From Cryobacterium aureum (GTDB lineage: Bacteria > Actinomycetota > Actinomycetes > Actinomycetales > Microbacteriaceae): a stretch of DNA of 64,000 bases. Each line of letters begins with the position of its first letter. Position 1 is the stretch's first letter. The position numbers and the translations under genes are program-made. Positions 8,295 through 18,146 of the stretch are shown one piece after another. The stretch lies in the NCBI RefSeq assembly GCF_002954245.1, contig NZ_PPTG01000025.1:62001-126000 (forward strand), given 5' to 3'. A model generated the notes under the pieces. It was not told the origin of the DNA. It did no database searches and saw nothing but the letters and a program-made list of their open reading frames with translations.

Positions 8295-8354
8295 CTCAGC
8301 GGACAACTTTGGTGGGTGCGGGTGGGTCTTCACCCACCAAAGTTGTCCACTGAG
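8295..8354. terminator. Long intergenic hairpin (24-bp arms) between convergent genes
   Basis: Arms 8295-8318 and 8331-8354 are reverse complements with one mismatch and a 12-base loop; the core is GGACAACTTTGGTGGGTG. It separates the convergent amidohydrolase and pstB genes. It lacks a T-tract on either side, so it may be a factor-assisted bidirectional terminator or a palindromic repeat element. Confidence 0.6.
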
Positions 8355-8412
8355 TCGATGCCGTGGCTCGGTTGAGCCCGAGCATCTTTATGGCTGGCTC
8401 CCTGAGGCGGGG

Positions 8413-9192
8413 CTACCCGAACCGCCCAGACACGTAGTCCTCAGTGGCCTGAACGCTGGGGTTCGAGAACATCGTGGTCGTGTCGTCGTACTCAATGAGC
8501 TTGCCCGGCTTGCCGGTGCCCGCAATGTTGAAGAATGCGGTGCGGTCAGACACCCGCGAGGCCTGCTGCATGTTGTGCGTCACGATCACGATCGTGTACT
8601 CGCTCTTCATCTCTTCGATGAGGTCTTCAATGGCCAGCGTCGAGATCGGGTCGAGGGCCGAGCACGGCTCGTCCATCAGGATCACGTCGGGTTCGACCGC
8701 AATGGCGCGGGCGATGCAGAGGCGCTGCTGCTGTCCACCGGACAGCCCCGATCCGGGCCGCGCCAGGCGGTCCTTCACCTCGTTCCACAGGTTGGCGCCG
8801 CGGAGGGCTTTTTCGGTGAGGTCGTCGGCATCCGTTTTGCTCATGCGTCGGTTGTTGAGCTTGATGCCGGCCAGCACGTTGTCCTGAATGGACATGGTCG
8901 GAAACGGGTTCGGCCGCTGGAAGACCATGCCCACCTGGCGGCGCACGAGCACCGGGTCGACGCCAGGGCCGTAGAGGTTGTTGCCGTCGATGAGCACTTC
9001 ACCCTCAACGCGGGCGCCGGGGATGACCTCGTGCATGCGGTTGAGCGTGCGAATGAACGTGGATTTTCCGCAACCACTGGGCCCGATGAACGCGGTCACC
9101 GTGCGCGGCTCGATCACAATAGAGACGCCCTCGACGGCGAGAAAGTTGCTGTAGTACACGTTGAGGTCGTTGACTTCGATGCGCTTAGACAT
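8413..9192 (-). CDS. pstB: Phosphate ABC transporter ATP-binding protein
   Basis: This 259-residue ATPase powers high-affinity phosphate import. Walker A is GPSGCGKST, the signature is LSGGQQQRL, Walker B is [12 protein letters not shown] and the switch His is in VTHNMQQA. IGxNGxNLYGP-type and [18 protein letters not shown] segments are specific to PstB. It is the last gene of pstSCAB and ends at the convergent hairpin. GGGAC upstream of the ATG at 9192 serves as ribosome site. Confidence 0.97.
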   Translation of the reverse strand: MSKRIEVNDLNVYYSNFLAVEGVSIVIEPRTVTAFIGPSGCGKSTFIRTLNRMHEVIPGARVEGEVLIDGNNLYGPGVDPVLVRRQVGMVFQRPNPFPTMSIQDNVLAGIKLNNRRMSKTDADDLTEKALRGANLWNEVKDRLARPGSGLSGGQQQRLCIARAIAVEPDVILMDEPCSALDPISTLAIEDLIEEMKSEYTIVIVTHNMQQASRVSDRTAFFNIAGTGKPGKLIEYDDTTTMFSNPSVQATEDYVSGRFG

Positions 9193-9214
9193 TTAAGTCC
9201 CTTTCTAAGAAGTG

Positions 9215-10303
9215 TTAGCGGCCCAGCTTGGGCGAGAACCAGTGGGCAATCAGGCGGGCGAGTCCGTTGAGCAGCATCACGATCAGAATCAGGGTGAGCG
9301 CTCCGGCCCAGGCCCGGTCGATGTAGGCCTGCGAATCGGCGCCCTGATTGGCGTATTGGGTGTACACGAACACCGGGAGGGTCATCATCCGCTCGCTGAA
9401 CAGATCGTAATTCATGCTCGACGTGAACCCGGCAATAATGAGCAGGGGCGCCGTCTCACCGATTACGCGGGCGATCGAGAGCATCACTCCGGTGACGATT
9501 CCGGCAAGGGATGTCGGCAGCACGACCTTAAGAATGGTCAGCCACTTCGGCACCCCGAGTGCAAAAGCGGCCTCGCGCAGTTCGTTCGGCACGAGCTTGA
9601 GCATCTCTTCGCTCGAGCGCACCACCACGGGAATCATCAGCACCGACAGCGCGATGGCTCCACCGAACCCAAAGCGGATACCCGGATCGTTGAACAGCAG
9701 CGCGAATAGCGCGAAGGCGAACAGGCCGGCAACGATCGAGGGGATACCGGTCATCACATCGACGAAGAAGGTGATGGCCTTGGCCAGGCGTCCGCGACCG
9801 TATTCCACGAGATAGATCGAGGCCAGAAGCCCGATCGGCACCGAGATAAGCGTCGCCATGCCGGTCACCAGCAGCGTGCCCATCACTGCGTGCAGCACGC
9901 CGCCGCCCGCGCCCACCACGTTGCGCTGCGAGGAGGTGAAGAACGTCGGCGTCAAGAACGCTGGCAACCCGTTCACAACCGTCGTGTAGATGATCGAGAT
10001 CAGAGGCAGCAGAGCGATCACGAACGCGGCCGTCACCAGCGCCGTCATCAGCCGGTCCTTGGCCTTGCGCGAGCCCTCGACCAGGCGAGACAGCACGTAG
10101 ATGGCCACGCAGTACAGCACCGTGCCGAACACAACCGTGCCCACAATGTTGAAGCCGTCGACGGCTCCAGACAGATAGAGCATGGTGAAGAAGGCGGCCG
10201 ACACGGCCCAGCTGGCCAGCAGCACCCAGAGCGACGAGCGCCGGGGCAGTTTGCCGGCGGTCAGGGAGTTGGTCAGCGGCGCGGCTTCCAAAACGGATGA
10301 CAT
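9215..10303 (-). CDS. pstA: Phosphate ABC transporter permease PstA
   Basis: This 362-residue membrane subunit has an N-terminal extension with two or three extra helices before the standard six-helix MetI-like permease domain. The ABC-coupling loop reads EELRKAAFALGVPKWLTILKVVLPTSLAGIVTG-like sequence at about residues 235-265. The ATG at 10303 overlaps the pstC stop by one base, so translation is coupled. It works with PstC, PstB and the lipoprotein PstS in phosphate uptake. Confidence 0.95.
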   Translation of the reverse strand: MSSVLEAAPLTNSLTAGKLPRRSSLWVLLASWAVSAAFFTMLYLSGAVDGFNIVGTVVFGTVLYCVAIYVLSRLVEGSRKAKDRLMTALVTAAFVIALLPLISIIYTTVVNGLPAFLTPTFFTSSQRNVVGAGGGVLHAVMGTLLVTGMATLISVPIGLLASIYLVEYGRGRLAKAITFFVDVMTGIPSIVAGLFAFALFALLFNDPGIRFGFGGAIALSVLMIPVVVRSSEEMLKLVPNELREAAFALGVPKWLTILKVVLPTSLAGIVTGVMLSIARVIGETAPLLIIAGFTSSMNYDLFSERMMTLPVFVYTQYANQGADSQAYIDRAWAGALTLILIVMLLNGLARLIAHWFSPKLGR

Positions 10304-11244
10304 CAGTTGGCTCCCGAAAATGCCTTACGGCTGTTGATAATGACCCGGGCCAGCATGTTCACGAGCAGCGTCACGACGAACAGAACGAGGCCGGTCGCGA
10401 GCAGAATGTTCACGCCAACGCCGTGCGCCTCGGGAAAGTTCAGTGCGATATTGGCGGCGATGGTGTTGGAATTCTGGGAGGTCAGCAGCTGAAAGATCAC
10501 CTCGGGGGTTGGGGAGAGCACCATGGCCACGGCCATGGTCTCGCCGAGTGCGCGGCCGAGGCCGAGCATCGAGGCGGAGATGATGCCCGGCAGGCCGAAC
10601 GGCAGCACGGCCATGCGGATCATTTCCCAGCGAGTGGCGCCGAGAGCCAGGGCGGCTTCCTCGTGCAGCAGCGGCGTCTGTAGAAAGATCTCGCGGCAGA
10701 TGGCGGTGATGATCGGCAGGATCATCACGGCGAGCACGATCGCCACGGTGAAGATGGTGCGGCCGGTGCCCGAGACCGGGCCAGCGAGGGGGGTGAACCA
10801 GCCGAACCAGTCCACGATGGTGGTGTAGAACGGCTGCACGAGTGGGGCGAGTACGCCGATGCCCCAGAGGCCGAACACGACGGAGGGAACGGCGGCGAGC
10901 AGATCCACCAGATAGCCGAGGCCCTGGGCGAGCTTGCGCGGCGCGAAGTGGGAGATGAACAGGGCGATGCCGATGGCAACCGGCACGGCCATGAGCAGCG
11001 CCAGAATGGCCGAGTAGATCGTGCCGAACACGAGCGGACCCACGTACGACCAGAAGTTCGTGACGTCTCCGCTGAAGTCTTCGGGAGCCGCGACGAACGC
11101 GGGCAGGCTCTCGACCAGAAGAAAGATGGCCACTGCGGCGAGCACGGCGAGGATCAGGCTTCCGGAAATCACGGTGGCCGAGGAGAAGATGCGGTCGCCC
11201 GGGCGTTGCCTGGCCTTGATGGTCGTGGCGGCAACTGTAGTCAT
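10303..11244 (-). CDS. pstC: Phosphate ABC transporter permease PstC
   Basis: This 313-residue polytopic membrane protein has the PstC features: a first helix followed by a periplasmic loop (FVAAPEDFSGDVTNFWSYVGPLVFGTIYSAI), LVDLLAAVPSVVFGLWGIGVLAP and the coupling loop EEAALALGATRWEMIRMAVLPFGLPGIISA. It forms the translocation pore with PstA. It lies downstream of pstS across a 146-bp gap that contains a hairpin. Confidence 0.96.
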   Translation of the reverse strand: MTTVAATTIKARQRPGDRIFSSATVISGSLILAVLAAVAIFLLVESLPAFVAAPEDFSGDVTNFWSYVGPLVFGTIYSAILALLMAVPVAIGIALFISHFAPRKLAQGLGYLVDLLAAVPSVVFGLWGIGVLAPLVQPFYTTIVDWFGWFTPLAGPVSGTGRTIFTVAIVLAVMILPIITAICREIFLQTPLLHEEAALALGATRWEMIRMAVLPFGLPGIISASMLGLGRALGETMAVAMVLSPTPEVIFQLLTSQNSNTIAANIALNFPEAHGVGVNILLATGLVLFVVTLLVNMLARVIINSRKAFSGAN

Positions 11245-11327
11245 GCCGGTCTCCTAAATAGCGTCAAGCGGGTGAAATTAGGTGAAACGGGGGTGCTGTG
11301 CGGCTGGACGCAACAGACCGTACACCC

Positions 11328-11379
11328 CAGTCTGCCCGATCCGTCCCCGCAGATGTGCGAGAAAGGACCGGGCAGACTG
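11328..11379 (-). terminator. Hairpin between pstS and pstC (attenuating terminator)
   Basis: CAGTCTGCCCG (11328-11338) pairs with CGGGCAGACTG (11369-11379), with a second short GTCC/GGAC pairing inside. It follows the pstS stop within the operon. Partial termination here would keep PstS more abundant than the permease and ATPase, as is common for binding proteins; that role is inferred. Confidence 0.6.
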
Positions 11380-11390
11380 CGTGAAGGTTG

Positions 11391-12485
11391 TTACTTGACG
11401 GTCGCGAGAACCGCGGCGACGTTGGTTTCGAGCTCGGTCGTGAGGGGCGCAACGCCGGCAGCTTCTTCAGCAACGGTCTGGCCGGCAGCGCTGGCGATGT
11501 ACTCGATGTAGGCCTTGACGAGGGCACCCTTGGCTGCATCCTCGTACTCGTTGCAGACGATCGCGTAGCTCACCAGAACCAGCGGGTATTCCGCCGGGTT
11601 GGTGGTCTTGCGGTTCAGGTCGAGCGCGAGGTCGTCGGCTGCGCGGTCGGGCACGAGCGGCGATCCGGCGACAACCTCGGCCGCAGCCTCGGGGGTGTAA
11701 GCCACGAAGTCGGTGCCGACCTGGAGCTTGGCGGTGCTGAGGTCGTTGGCCTGCGAAGCGTCGGCGTAGCCGATGGTGCCCACGCCGTTGGTGACGGCGT
11801 CAACAACACCGGAGGTGCCCTTTGCGCCTTCACCGGGGAACGGGAAGGTGTCAGAGGCTTTTTCGTCCCAGAGGCCGGAAGTAGCGGCCTGGCCGAGGTA
11901 GTCGGTGAAGTTCTTGGTGGTACCCGAGTCGTCCGAGCGGTGCACGGCGGTGATCGGCGTGGAAGGCAGGGTGGCGTCGGGGTTCAGCGCAGCGATCGCG
12001 GCGTCGTCCCAGCTGGTGATCGAGCCGGAGAAGATCTTGGCGAGCGTGTCAGCGTCGATGTTGAGTTCATCAAGGCCATCGACGTTGAAGATCACGGCGA
12101 TGGGGGAGATGTAGACCGGAAGGTCGACAGCCTTGGTGCCGGGAAGGCAGGAGGCGAATTCGCCGGCCAGCTCGTCGGTGCTCATGTAGGAGTCGCTGCC
12201 GGCGAAGTCGGTGCCGCCGGCGATGAAGGCTTCGCGGCCGCCGCCCGAGCCGGAGGGCTCGTAGTTGATCGTGACGTCGGGGTTGGCGATCTGGAAGCCG
12301 GCGATCCAAGCCTGCTGGGCGGCATCCATCGAGCTGGCGCCGGCGCCGTTGAGCGTTCCGGTGAGCGTGCTGGCCGACGCTTCATCGGACGCCGGTGCGG
12401 CGCCTTCGTTTGCTGCACAGGACGAGAGTGCGAGACCTGCGGCAATGGCGATGACCGCGGGGCGGCCGAAACGCTTGAAGTTCAC
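11391..12485 (-). CDS. pstS: Phosphate-binding lipoprotein PstS
   Basis: This 364-residue substrate-binding protein has a lipoprotein signal (LALSSC, Cys at about residue 23). The mature protein shows GAGASSMDAAQQAWIAGF, YEPSGSGGGREAFIAGGTDFAGSD and HRSDDSGTTKNFTDYL, which are the phosphate-contacting loops of PstS. It is the first gene of pstSCAB. Upstream PHO-box-like direct repeats suggest induction by the phosphate two-component system (here SenX3-RegX3, encoded at 22.5-24.3 kb). Confidence 0.96.
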   Translation of the reverse strand: MNFKRFGRPAVIAIAAGLALSSCAANEGAAPASDEASASTLTGTLNGAGASSMDAAQQAWIAGFQIANPDVTINYEPSGSGGGREAFIAGGTDFAGSDSYMSTDELAGEFASCLPGTKAVDLPVYISPIAVIFNVDGLDELNIDADTLAKIFSGSITSWDDAAIAALNPDATLPSTPITAVHRSDDSGTTKNFTDYLGQAATSGLWDEKASDTFPFPGEGAKGTSGVVDAVTNGVGTIGYADASQANDLSTAKLQVGTDFVAYTPEAAAEVVAGSPLVPDRAADDLALDLNRKTTNPAEYPLVLVSYAIVCNEYEDAAKGALVKAYIEYIASAAGQTVAEEAAGVAPLTTELETNVAAVLATVK

Positions 12486-12566
12486 GTGTATTCCCTTTCA
12501 GGGTTTTGACAAGACTGTGTTTTGCTGATGCAAGCCGGTGCTGGCCCGTGTACGAAGCTAGAGAAA

Positions 12567-12609
12567 TGAAGTAACCGCAGACCAACTTGAAGGTAAACAG
12601 AAGGTTAAC
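12567..12609 (-). promoter_or_regulatory. PHO-box-like direct repeats upstream of pstS
   Basis: Read on the minus strand, 12609-12588 is GTTAACCTTCT followed directly by GTTTACCTTCA. These two 11-bp units match the GTTCACC-type direct repeats bound by actinobacterial PhoP/RegX3 regulators. A weaker unit (CGGTTACTTCA) lies at 12577-12567, in the same 11-bp phase after one non-matching unit. The cluster is about 80-125 bp upstream of the pstS start. Confidence 0.75.
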
Positions 12610-12649
12610 GAGCGATAACGCTTGCCGCCGAGCGGATGCTCCACGCGGC

Positions 12650-13591
12650 TCAGGCAGTCGCGGAGTACGTCTCCACGGCCAGAATGCCCGCAGCCGGGTT
12701 CTCCGACGACAGGTGCACGATCGAGAACCCTCCGGTGTCCAAATCCGCCGCGTCCGACAGCGCCCCGGTCAGCTGCGAGCCCGTCGCCAGCGCGATCTCG
12801 CGCAGAATCTCCGGCAGCACCGGTCCGTGGCTGCACAGCACCGCAGTCTTGCGGGCGCGCACCCGTTTGCCGACGATGGTGCGAACATCCGCTTCGCCGG
12901 TTTCGAGAGCGTCCTGGCTGATTAGTTCGGATTGCTTGATCGGGATGCCGGTGAACGCAGCCAGCGGAGCCACCGTCGTGACACACCGCGTTGCGGTGCT
13001 CGAGATGATGCGCAGCGGGCGCCACGCCGTGATCGTGTCAACCAGGCTCGCGGCCTGCTTCACGCCGCGAGCGGTCAGCGGGCGACGGGCGTCGAGCCCG
13101 GCGCCGGTGCGCGGCGCCGCCTTGCCGTGGCGCAGCGCGATCAGCGCGAACGTGCGGGTGACGCCGGCGTCGACCAGAGCGGAGAACGTCTCGAGAATCT
13201 CCACATCAGCCGGGTAACTCAAATAGTTGCGGGCCCGCTTGATGGTGACCCACTCTATGGCGGCGACCTCGCCGTTCGGCACGAAGGTCGATTTCGCAAT
13301 GGCCTCCGGCGTGATCTCAGCGGCCCAATAGTGCACGATCTTGGTGCGGCCGTCGGGCATGTCGTAGTGCGACACCCCGAGCGGCACCCCGAGCGCAACG
13401 GCCAGCCCGGTCTCCTCTCCGACCTCGCGCACCGCCGTTCGCGGCAGCGTCTCTCCCGGGTCGACCTTGCCTTTGGGAATGGTCACGTCGCCGTGCACCG
13501 TGCGGTGAATGAGCAGCACGTGCATGCGACCGTCGATCAGGCGCCAGCAGACAGCTCCGGCGGCGTAAACGTCGGTCGATTTCACAGCCAC
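12650..13591 (-). CDS. mutT1: Two-domain Nudix hydrolase/histidine phosphatase (MutT1-like)
   Basis: This 313-residue protein joins a Nudix domain (Nudix box GKVDPGETLPRTAVREVGEE, about residues 40-60) to a histidine phosphatase domain (RHGK motif near residue 155 and SHGPVL near residue 255). The same two-domain layout occurs in mycobacterial MutT1, which hydrolyses 8-oxo-GTP/dGTP and diadenosine polyphosphates. The GTG start at 13591 overlaps the ppk stop codon (TAGTG), so it is translationally coupled to polyphosphate kinase; a second GTG at 13585 is possible. The exact substrates are inferred. Confidence 0.9.
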   Translation of the reverse strand: MAVKSTDVYAAGAVCWRLIDGRMHVLLIHRTVHGDVTIPKGKVDPGETLPRTAVREVGEETGLAVALGVPLGVSHYDMPDGRTKIVHYWAAEITPEAIAKSTFVPNGEVAAIEWVTIKRARNYLSYPADVEILETFSALVDAGVTRTFALIALRHGKAAPRTGAGLDARRPLTARGVKQAASLVDTITAWRPLRIISSTATRCVTTVAPLAAFTGIPIKQSELISQDALETGEADVRTIVGKRVRARKTAVLCSHGPVLPEILREIALATGSQLTGALSDAADLDTGGFSIVHLSSENPAAGILAVETYSATA

Positions 13592-15762
13592 TAGCGACGC
13601 CCGGACGGTCGCTTGCGCGCGCTGATCTGCTGCATCAACTTGTTCTGCATGTCGTCGAGGTGCACGCCGTTCGCGTCGACGTCGTGGCGGGTCCAGTGGC
13701 CGGTCTCGTCGAGCCACCAGCTCGATGTGCGCGGATCCATCGCCCGTTCGAACAGCGCATCGATCTCGACCAGGTGCTCGGGGTCGACCAGACGCACGAG
13801 GGCCTCCACCCGGCGGTCGAGGTTGCGGTGCATCATGTCGGCGCTGCCGATGTACACCTGGGTGCCGCCGAGGCTGTGAAAGGAGAAGATGCGTGAGTGC
13901 TCGAGGTACCGACCCAGAATTGACCGCACCCGAATGTTCTCGCTCATGCCCGTGACACCCGGTCGCAGGCTGCAGATGCCGCGCACCCACACATCGACCT
14001 GCACGCCGGCCTGGCTGGCCCGGTACAGCGCGTCGATGATGTCCTCATCGACCATGGAGTTCACCTTGATGCGGATACCGCTCGTTTTGCCCTCGAGCGC
14101 GTTCTGGGTCTCGATCGCGATGTGCTTGAGCAAAGCCTTCCGCAGGTGCAGTGGAGCCACCAGCAGCCGCTTGAACTTCTTCTCAATGGCGTAACCCGAC
14201 AACTCGTTGAACAGGCGGGTGAGGTCTTTGCCGACCTGGGCATCCGCTGTGAGCAGGCCGAGGTCTTCGTAGATACGGCTGGTCTTGGGGTTGTAGTTTC
14301 CGGTGCCGATGTGGCTGTAGTGCCGCAGCACGCCCTTTTCATAGCGCACCACGAGGGCGAGCTTGCAGTGGGTTTTCAGCCCGACCAGACCGTAGACCAC
14401 GTGCACGCCGGCCTTTTCGAGCTTGCGCGCCCAGGTGATGTTGGCCTGCTCGTCGAAGCGGGCCTTGATCTCGACCAGCGCGAGCACCTGCTTGCCGCTG
14501 TCGGCGGCGGCGATGAGCGCCTCGACGATGGGGCTGTCGCCGCTCGTGCGGTACAGCGTCTGCTTGATGGCGAGCACATTCGGGTCGGCGGCGGCCTGCT
14601 CCAGAAAGGCCTGCACGCTCGTCGCGAACGACTCATAGGGGTGGTGCAACAGCACGTCGTGTCTGGCGACCGCGGCGAAGATATCCTGTTCGGCGTTCGG
14701 CTCGCTCGGCAGCAGTTGGGCTGCCGTGGTCGGAACGTGCTTGGCGAAGTGCAGGTCGGGGCGATCGATGCGCAGGTCGAACAGCCCGCCGAGGTCGAGC
14801 GGCGCGGGCAGGTGGTAGACCTCCTGCTCGGTCACGTCGAGTTCGCGCACGAGCAGGCCGAGGGTGACCTCGTCCATGTCCTCGGTGATCTCGAGGCGAA
14901 TGGGCGGACCGAACCGGCGCCGCAGCAGCTCCTTCTCGAGCGCCTTGATCAGGTTCTCGGTTTCGTCCTCGTCGATCTCGACGTCTTCGTTGCGGGTGAC
15001 CCGAAACACGTGGTGTTCCAGAATTTCCATGCCCGGAAACAGGTCGCCGAGCTGGTTGGCGATCAGGTCCTCAAGCGCGATATAACGGATGCGATCAACC
15101 GACTCGGTGCGATCCACCCGCACAAAGCGCGGCAGCATGGGCGGCACCTTGAGCCGGGCGAACTCCTGCTTGCCGGTCTTAGAATTGCGCACCCGCACCG
15201 CGAGGTTCAGCGACAGGCCGGAGATATAGGGAAACGGATGCGCCGGGTCGACCGCCAGCGGCATCAGCACCGGAAAGATCTGGTTCGAGAAGTAGGTGCG
15301 CAGCGAGCGACGATCGGCATCTCCGAGGCTGTCCCAGGAGACCACGTCGACGCCGGCCTCGGCGAGGGCCGGGCGCACGAGTTTCTGAAAGGCGAGGGCG
15401 TGGCGATCCTGCAGCGCGTGGGCGGCGGCCGAGATATCGCTGAGTACGTCCTGGGCTGCTCGACCCACGTTGGTCGGCACCGCCAGCCCGGTGAGGATAC
15501 GGCGCTTCAGGCCGGCGACGCGCACCATGAAGAACTCGTCGAGGTTGCTGGCGAAGATGGCCAGAAAGTTGGTGCGCTCAAGCACCGGCAGGCTCTCGTC
15601 TTCGGCCAGTTCGAGCACGCGCTGGTTGAAGGCGAGCCAGCTCAGCTCGCGGTCGAGGTAGCGGTCGTCGGGCAGCGTGGGGTCGACTTTTTCGATGAGG
15701 GGGTCAAAGTCGTCATCGAAGTCTGTGAGTCCCGAGTCTGCTTGGGTGATTTCGCCGTCCAT
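13591..15762 (-). CDS. ppk: Polyphosphate kinase 1
   Basis: This 723-residue enzyme reversibly polymerises the gamma-phosphate of ATP into polyphosphate. The N-terminal domain starts at [23 protein letters not shown]. The two conserved catalytic His regions are visible as [26 protein letters not shown], with the phosphorylated His, and [15 protein letters not shown]. The ATG at 15762 has AGGA upstream and gives a normal Ppk1 length; a longer in-frame extension is rich in His/Pro/Arg and not conserved. It is followed by the coupled Nudix gene and neighbours the pst operon, which fits phosphate storage. Confidence 0.96.
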   Translation of the reverse strand: MDGEITQADSGLTDFDDDFDPLIEKVDPTLPDDRYLDRELSWLAFNQRVLELAEDESLPVLERTNFLAIFASNLDEFFMVRVAGLKRRILTGLAVPTNVGRAAQDVLSDISAAAHALQDRHALAFQKLVRPALAEAGVDVVSWDSLGDADRRSLRTYFSNQIFPVLMPLAVDPAHPFPYISGLSLNLAVRVRNSKTGKQEFARLKVPPMLPRFVRVDRTESVDRIRYIALEDLIANQLGDLFPGMEILEHHVFRVTRNEDVEIDEDETENLIKALEKELLRRRFGPPIRLEITEDMDEVTLGLLVRELDVTEQEVYHLPAPLDLGGLFDLRIDRPDLHFAKHVPTTAAQLLPSEPNAEQDIFAAVARHDVLLHHPYESFATSVQAFLEQAAADPNVLAIKQTLYRTSGDSPIVEALIAAADSGKQVLALVEIKARFDEQANITWARKLEKAGVHVVYGLVGLKTHCKLALVVRYEKGVLRHYSHIGTGNYNPKTSRIYEDLGLLTADAQVGKDLTRLFNELSGYAIEKKFKRLLVAPLHLRKALLKHIAIETQNALEGKTSGIRIKVNSMVDEDIIDALYRASQAGVQVDVWVRGICSLRPGVTGMSENIRVRSILGRYLEHSRIFSFHSLGGTQVYIGSADMMHRNLDRRVEALVRLVDPEHLVEIDALFERAMDPRTSSWWLDETGHWTRHDVDANGVHLDDMQNKLMQQISARKRPSGRR

Positions 15763-15923
15763 CTGACCATCCTGACACCGTTGGTCGTGCCACCGCGACG
15801 AACCGGGTGAACGTCTGGCGAAATTATCCCGAGGCTGTTGACTTTCCGGCGTGTCGGGGGTCTGGTGTGATGTCGCGGCCGGGTGGCGTTTCGTGCCGCG
15901 CGTGGCGGCTGACATGACTTTTA

Positions 15924-16003
15924 GTGGCGAATTCAGGAAATCCGGGCCTCGGGGCTCGATGCACCCCTAGTTGTGGGGTCGGCGGATTTCCTGAATTAGC
16001 CAC
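15924..16003. repeat. Inverted-repeat element, AATTCAGGAAATCCG family, copy 1
   Basis: The left arm (15924-15944) runs GTGGCGAATTCAGGAAATCC plus one G; the right arm (15983-16003) is its reverse complement with one mismatch (GAATTAGCCAC end). The 38-base centre has its own small dyad (CACCCCTAGTTGTGGGGT). The same arms with a different centre recur at 20557-20650. Confidence 0.8.
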
Positions 16004-16012
16004 GGTGCCCGC

Positions 16013-16104
16013 GCATAACTCCTGCAATTTGCGCACCGCCCGTTATCCGGCCGCGGAATTATGCAAAATTTGCGGCGGCGTCCGAGAATTGGCAGGAGTT
16101 ATGC
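16013..16104. repeat. Inverted-repeat element, GCATAACTCCTGC family, copy 1
   Basis: The left arm GCATAACTCCTGC (16013-16025) and right arm GCAGGAGTTATGC (16092-16104) are exact reverse complements about 66 bases apart. The interior carries a degenerate inner dyad. Identical arms with an unrelated interior recur at 21485-21578. Confidence 0.8.
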
Positions 16105-16129
16105 ACCCGCGACGGTGGGTGCGGGGCCT

Positions 16130-17143
16130 TTAGTCGGCGAGGCGGCGGTACTGCACGTCGACCGTGTGGTCGCTGAAGCCGAGCGAGCGGTACAGGTGCA
16201 CGGCGCCGGCGCTGTCGGCCTCAACGTAGAGGGCGGCCGTGGCGCAGCCGGCATCGCGCAAGCGCTGGATTCCAGCCTGCATGAGCGCGCGTCCGAAGCC
16301 GCGACCGGCGGCATCCGGATGCACCCCGACCACGTAAATCTCGCCGATTGCCCCGTCAACCTTGAGCCAGTTGTAGCCGACCATGCGGCCGGAGGTATCC
16401 CGCAGAATCAGAAAATCGTCGCTGCTAAACCACGGCTCGGCCTGCCGCGCGGCCAGGTCGGCCTCGGTGATGGCGCCCTGCTCCGGATGGGTCGCAAACA
16501 CCAGCGCGTTCAGCGCAACCCACTCCGCGTCGTCGATGCCCGGCCGAAACGCGACAATGCTCCCGCCCTCAAGCGAAGCGGATGCCCCGGCCTGCGCCGC
16601 GCTCCCGCTCGCTGTTCCCGCCTCCGCCTCGAGCAAGGGCATCCGAAGTTCGAGCAGCGTGCGTGCTGCGACGAAGCGCAGTTCGATGGCCAGGGCCCTG
16701 GCCCCTGGATGATCGCCGTGCGACCACATCGTCAGTCCATTCGGAACCGTCTCGACGAGCTGGATCGCCGCCGCGCGCCCCAGCCCGCGTCGCCGCGACT
16801 CCGGCGCGATGACCAGGTCGATCTCGCCGCGTCCCGCGAGTGCAGCCCCCACCACGATCCGTTCCGATCCGTCGTCGTCGCCGGCGGCCGCAGCCGTGGC
16901 GGCGGAAGCCTCGCCCGCTTCGGATCCGTCACCCTCTCCGTTGGTCGAGCTTGCCGAGACCGCCATCCCGGAAACCGTCACCAGATAGGCGGTCCGCAGG
17001 CCGGCGTGCAGGTCGAACAGCGCCTGCTCGTTGAACGGCGCATACCCGTCGAAGGCAAGCGCTTCCGAGGCGACCCGGTGGAAGGTAGCCAGGCCCGCGG
17101 CATCCGCTGTACTAAGCGCGAACAGAATGTGGAACTCGTTCAT
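16130..17143 (-). CDS. mshD: Mycothiol synthase (MshD)
   Basis: This 337-residue protein has two tandem GNAT acetyltransferase domains and performs the last step of mycothiol synthesis, acetylating Cys-GlcN-Ins. The acetyl-CoA motif of the C-terminal domain is [20 protein letters not shown], and the N-terminal domain has [35 protein letters not shown] is the family's C-terminal signature. Between about residues 60 and 90 there is an Ala/Ser/Gly/Glu-rich low-complexity insertion in the N-terminal domain, and a second one lies in the linker. The ATG at 17143 with GAGGAAAACG upstream lies inside the end of glnR, a 32-bp overlap. The glnR-mshD order is the same in mycobacteria. Confidence 0.93.
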   Translation of the reverse strand: MNEFHILFALSTADAAGLATFHRVASEALAFDGYAPFNEQALFDLHAGLRTAYLVTVSGMAVSASSTNGEGDGSEAGEASAATAAAAGDDDGSERIVVGAALAGRGEIDLVIAPESRRRGLGRAAAIQLVETVPNGLTMWSHGDHPGARALAIELRFVAARTLLELRMPLLEAEAGTASGSAAQAGASASLEGGSIVAFRPGIDDAEWVALNALVFATHPEQGAITEADLAARQAEPWFSSDDFLILRDTSGRMVGYNWLKVDGAIGEIYVVGVHPDAAGRGFGRALMQAGIQRLRDAGCATAALYVEADSAGAVHLYRSLGFSDHTVDVQYRRLAD

Positions 17144-17804
17144 CGTTTTCCTCGTGCACATTGAACCGGTAGCCGACGTTTCGAACCGTGCCGATCAGCG
17201 ACTCCTGATCGCCGAGCTTGGCGCGAAGGCGCCGCACGTGCACGTCGACCGTGCGGGTGCCGCCGAAGTAGTCGTAGCCCCAGACCTCGCTCAGTAGCTG
17301 TTCGCGGGTGAACACCCGAGACGGATGCGCCGCCAAAAACCGCAGCAGCTCGAACTCCTTATAGGTGAGGTCGAGCGGCTTGCCGTGTACCTTCGCCGAG
17401 TAACTCGCCTCGTCGATCACGACTCCGGCCGCGCGGATCGTGTTGGAGGGTACGGTATGGGCCAGCCGGCCTGCGGTCAAGCGGATTCGGGCATCCGCTT
17501 CGGCCGGGCCAGCGGTGTCGAGGATGACGTCGTCGACGCCCCAATCGGGGCTGACGGCGGCCAGGCCGCCCTCAGTGATCACCAATAGCAGGGGAGTGGA
17601 GCTGCCCATGGTGCGCAGAATCTGGCAGAGCGACTTGGCCGCGGCGAGATTGCTGCGGGCGTCGACGAGGAGGAGGTCCGAATCTGGCGCATTGATGAGC
17701 TGGTCGGCCTGAGCGGGAATCAGCCTCGCGCTGTGCGACAGCAATGCCAGGGCGGGGAGGACATCATTGTTGGCCGCCGAGGTCAGGATCAACAACTGCG
17801 CCAC
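17112..17804 (-). CDS. glnR: GlnR-like orphan OmpR-family regulator
   Basis: This 230-residue regulator has an atypical receiver domain and a C-terminal winged helix. The receiver keeps an Asp at residue 48 (LLLVDARS) but lacks the usual acidic pair and phospho-site pocket pattern. This is typical of GlnR, which senses nitrogen state without a kinase. The DNA-binding half reads [53 protein letters not shown]. GlnR controls nitrogen assimilation genes (amtB, glnA, nirBD) in actinobacteria. No cognate kinase is adjacent and it overlaps mshD, as in the Mycobacterium glnR-mshD neighbourhood. Confidence 0.88.
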   Translation of the reverse strand: MAQLLILTSAANNDVLPALALLSHSARLIPAQADQLINAPDSDLLLVDARSNLAAAKSLCQILRTMGSSTPLLLVITEGGLAAVSPDWGVDDVILDTAGPAEADARIRLTAGRLAHTVPSNTIRAAGVVIDEASYSAKVHGKPLDLTYKEFELLRFLAAHPSRVFTREQLLSEVWGYDYFGGTRTVDVHVRRLRAKLGDQESLIGTVRNVGYRFNVHEENDERVPHSVRA

Positions 17805-17876
17805 TCGCGCCCTCCAAGCATCTCGAATTTCATACTAGCGTGCCACGAAGCGCGGGCGGTCAGGCACAATAGAGAC

Positions 17877-18137
17877 GTGAACTGGCACTGGAAAACGATC
17901 GCGACCGTGTGGGTGCTGGCGATCCTGGGTGCCGTGCTCACCGCGATTCTGGCCACCCCCGCCTCGGCCATCAGCTGGATCGGGCTCACCCTGGCCGTCT
18001 GCACCCTCGTCACGCTCGGCCTGCAGATCGCCACCGGCAGCAAAGAGGGCTACGTCAAACGGGTCACGATGAGCATCGCCGGGGCCATCGTGATTCTCGT
18101 GGTCGCGACTGTCATCGTCGCCCTGGTCTCCCGCTAG
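17877..18137 (+). CDS. Small conserved membrane protein (three helices), probably leaderless
   Basis: This 86-residue protein has three hydrophobic segments (about residues 7-27, 32-50 and 63-85) separated by short charged loops (SKEGYVKR). It resembles unnamed small membrane proteins common in actinobacteria, and no function is known. A -10-like hexamer (CACAAT, 17865-17870) ends six bases before the GTG at 17877, and no Shine-Dalgarno is present. The mRNA may therefore start at or next to the start codon. It is divergent from glnR and followed by another tiny membrane gene. Confidence 0.65.
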   Translation: MNWHWKTIATVWVLAILGAVLTAILATPASAISWIGLTLAVCTLVTLGLQIATGSKEGYVKRVTMSIAGAIVILVVATVIVALVSR

Positions 18138-18146
18138 ACTCGCAGC

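Larger units (their letters stand above)
15763..16129. other. ppk upstream region carrying two palindromic elements
   Basis: The 367-bp stretch between mshD and ppk (both on the minus strand) contains no gene that I can support. About 220 bp of it is taken up by two distinct inverted-repeat elements (15924-16003 and 16013-16104). The 160 bp next to ppk presumably holds its promoter; I see no clear PHO box there. Confidence 0.6.

Noticed and set aside
14122..15810. 562-codon plus-strand frame across ppk
   Set aside because: It is the antisense shadow of ppk, caused by high GC at third codon positions; no domain is recognisable.
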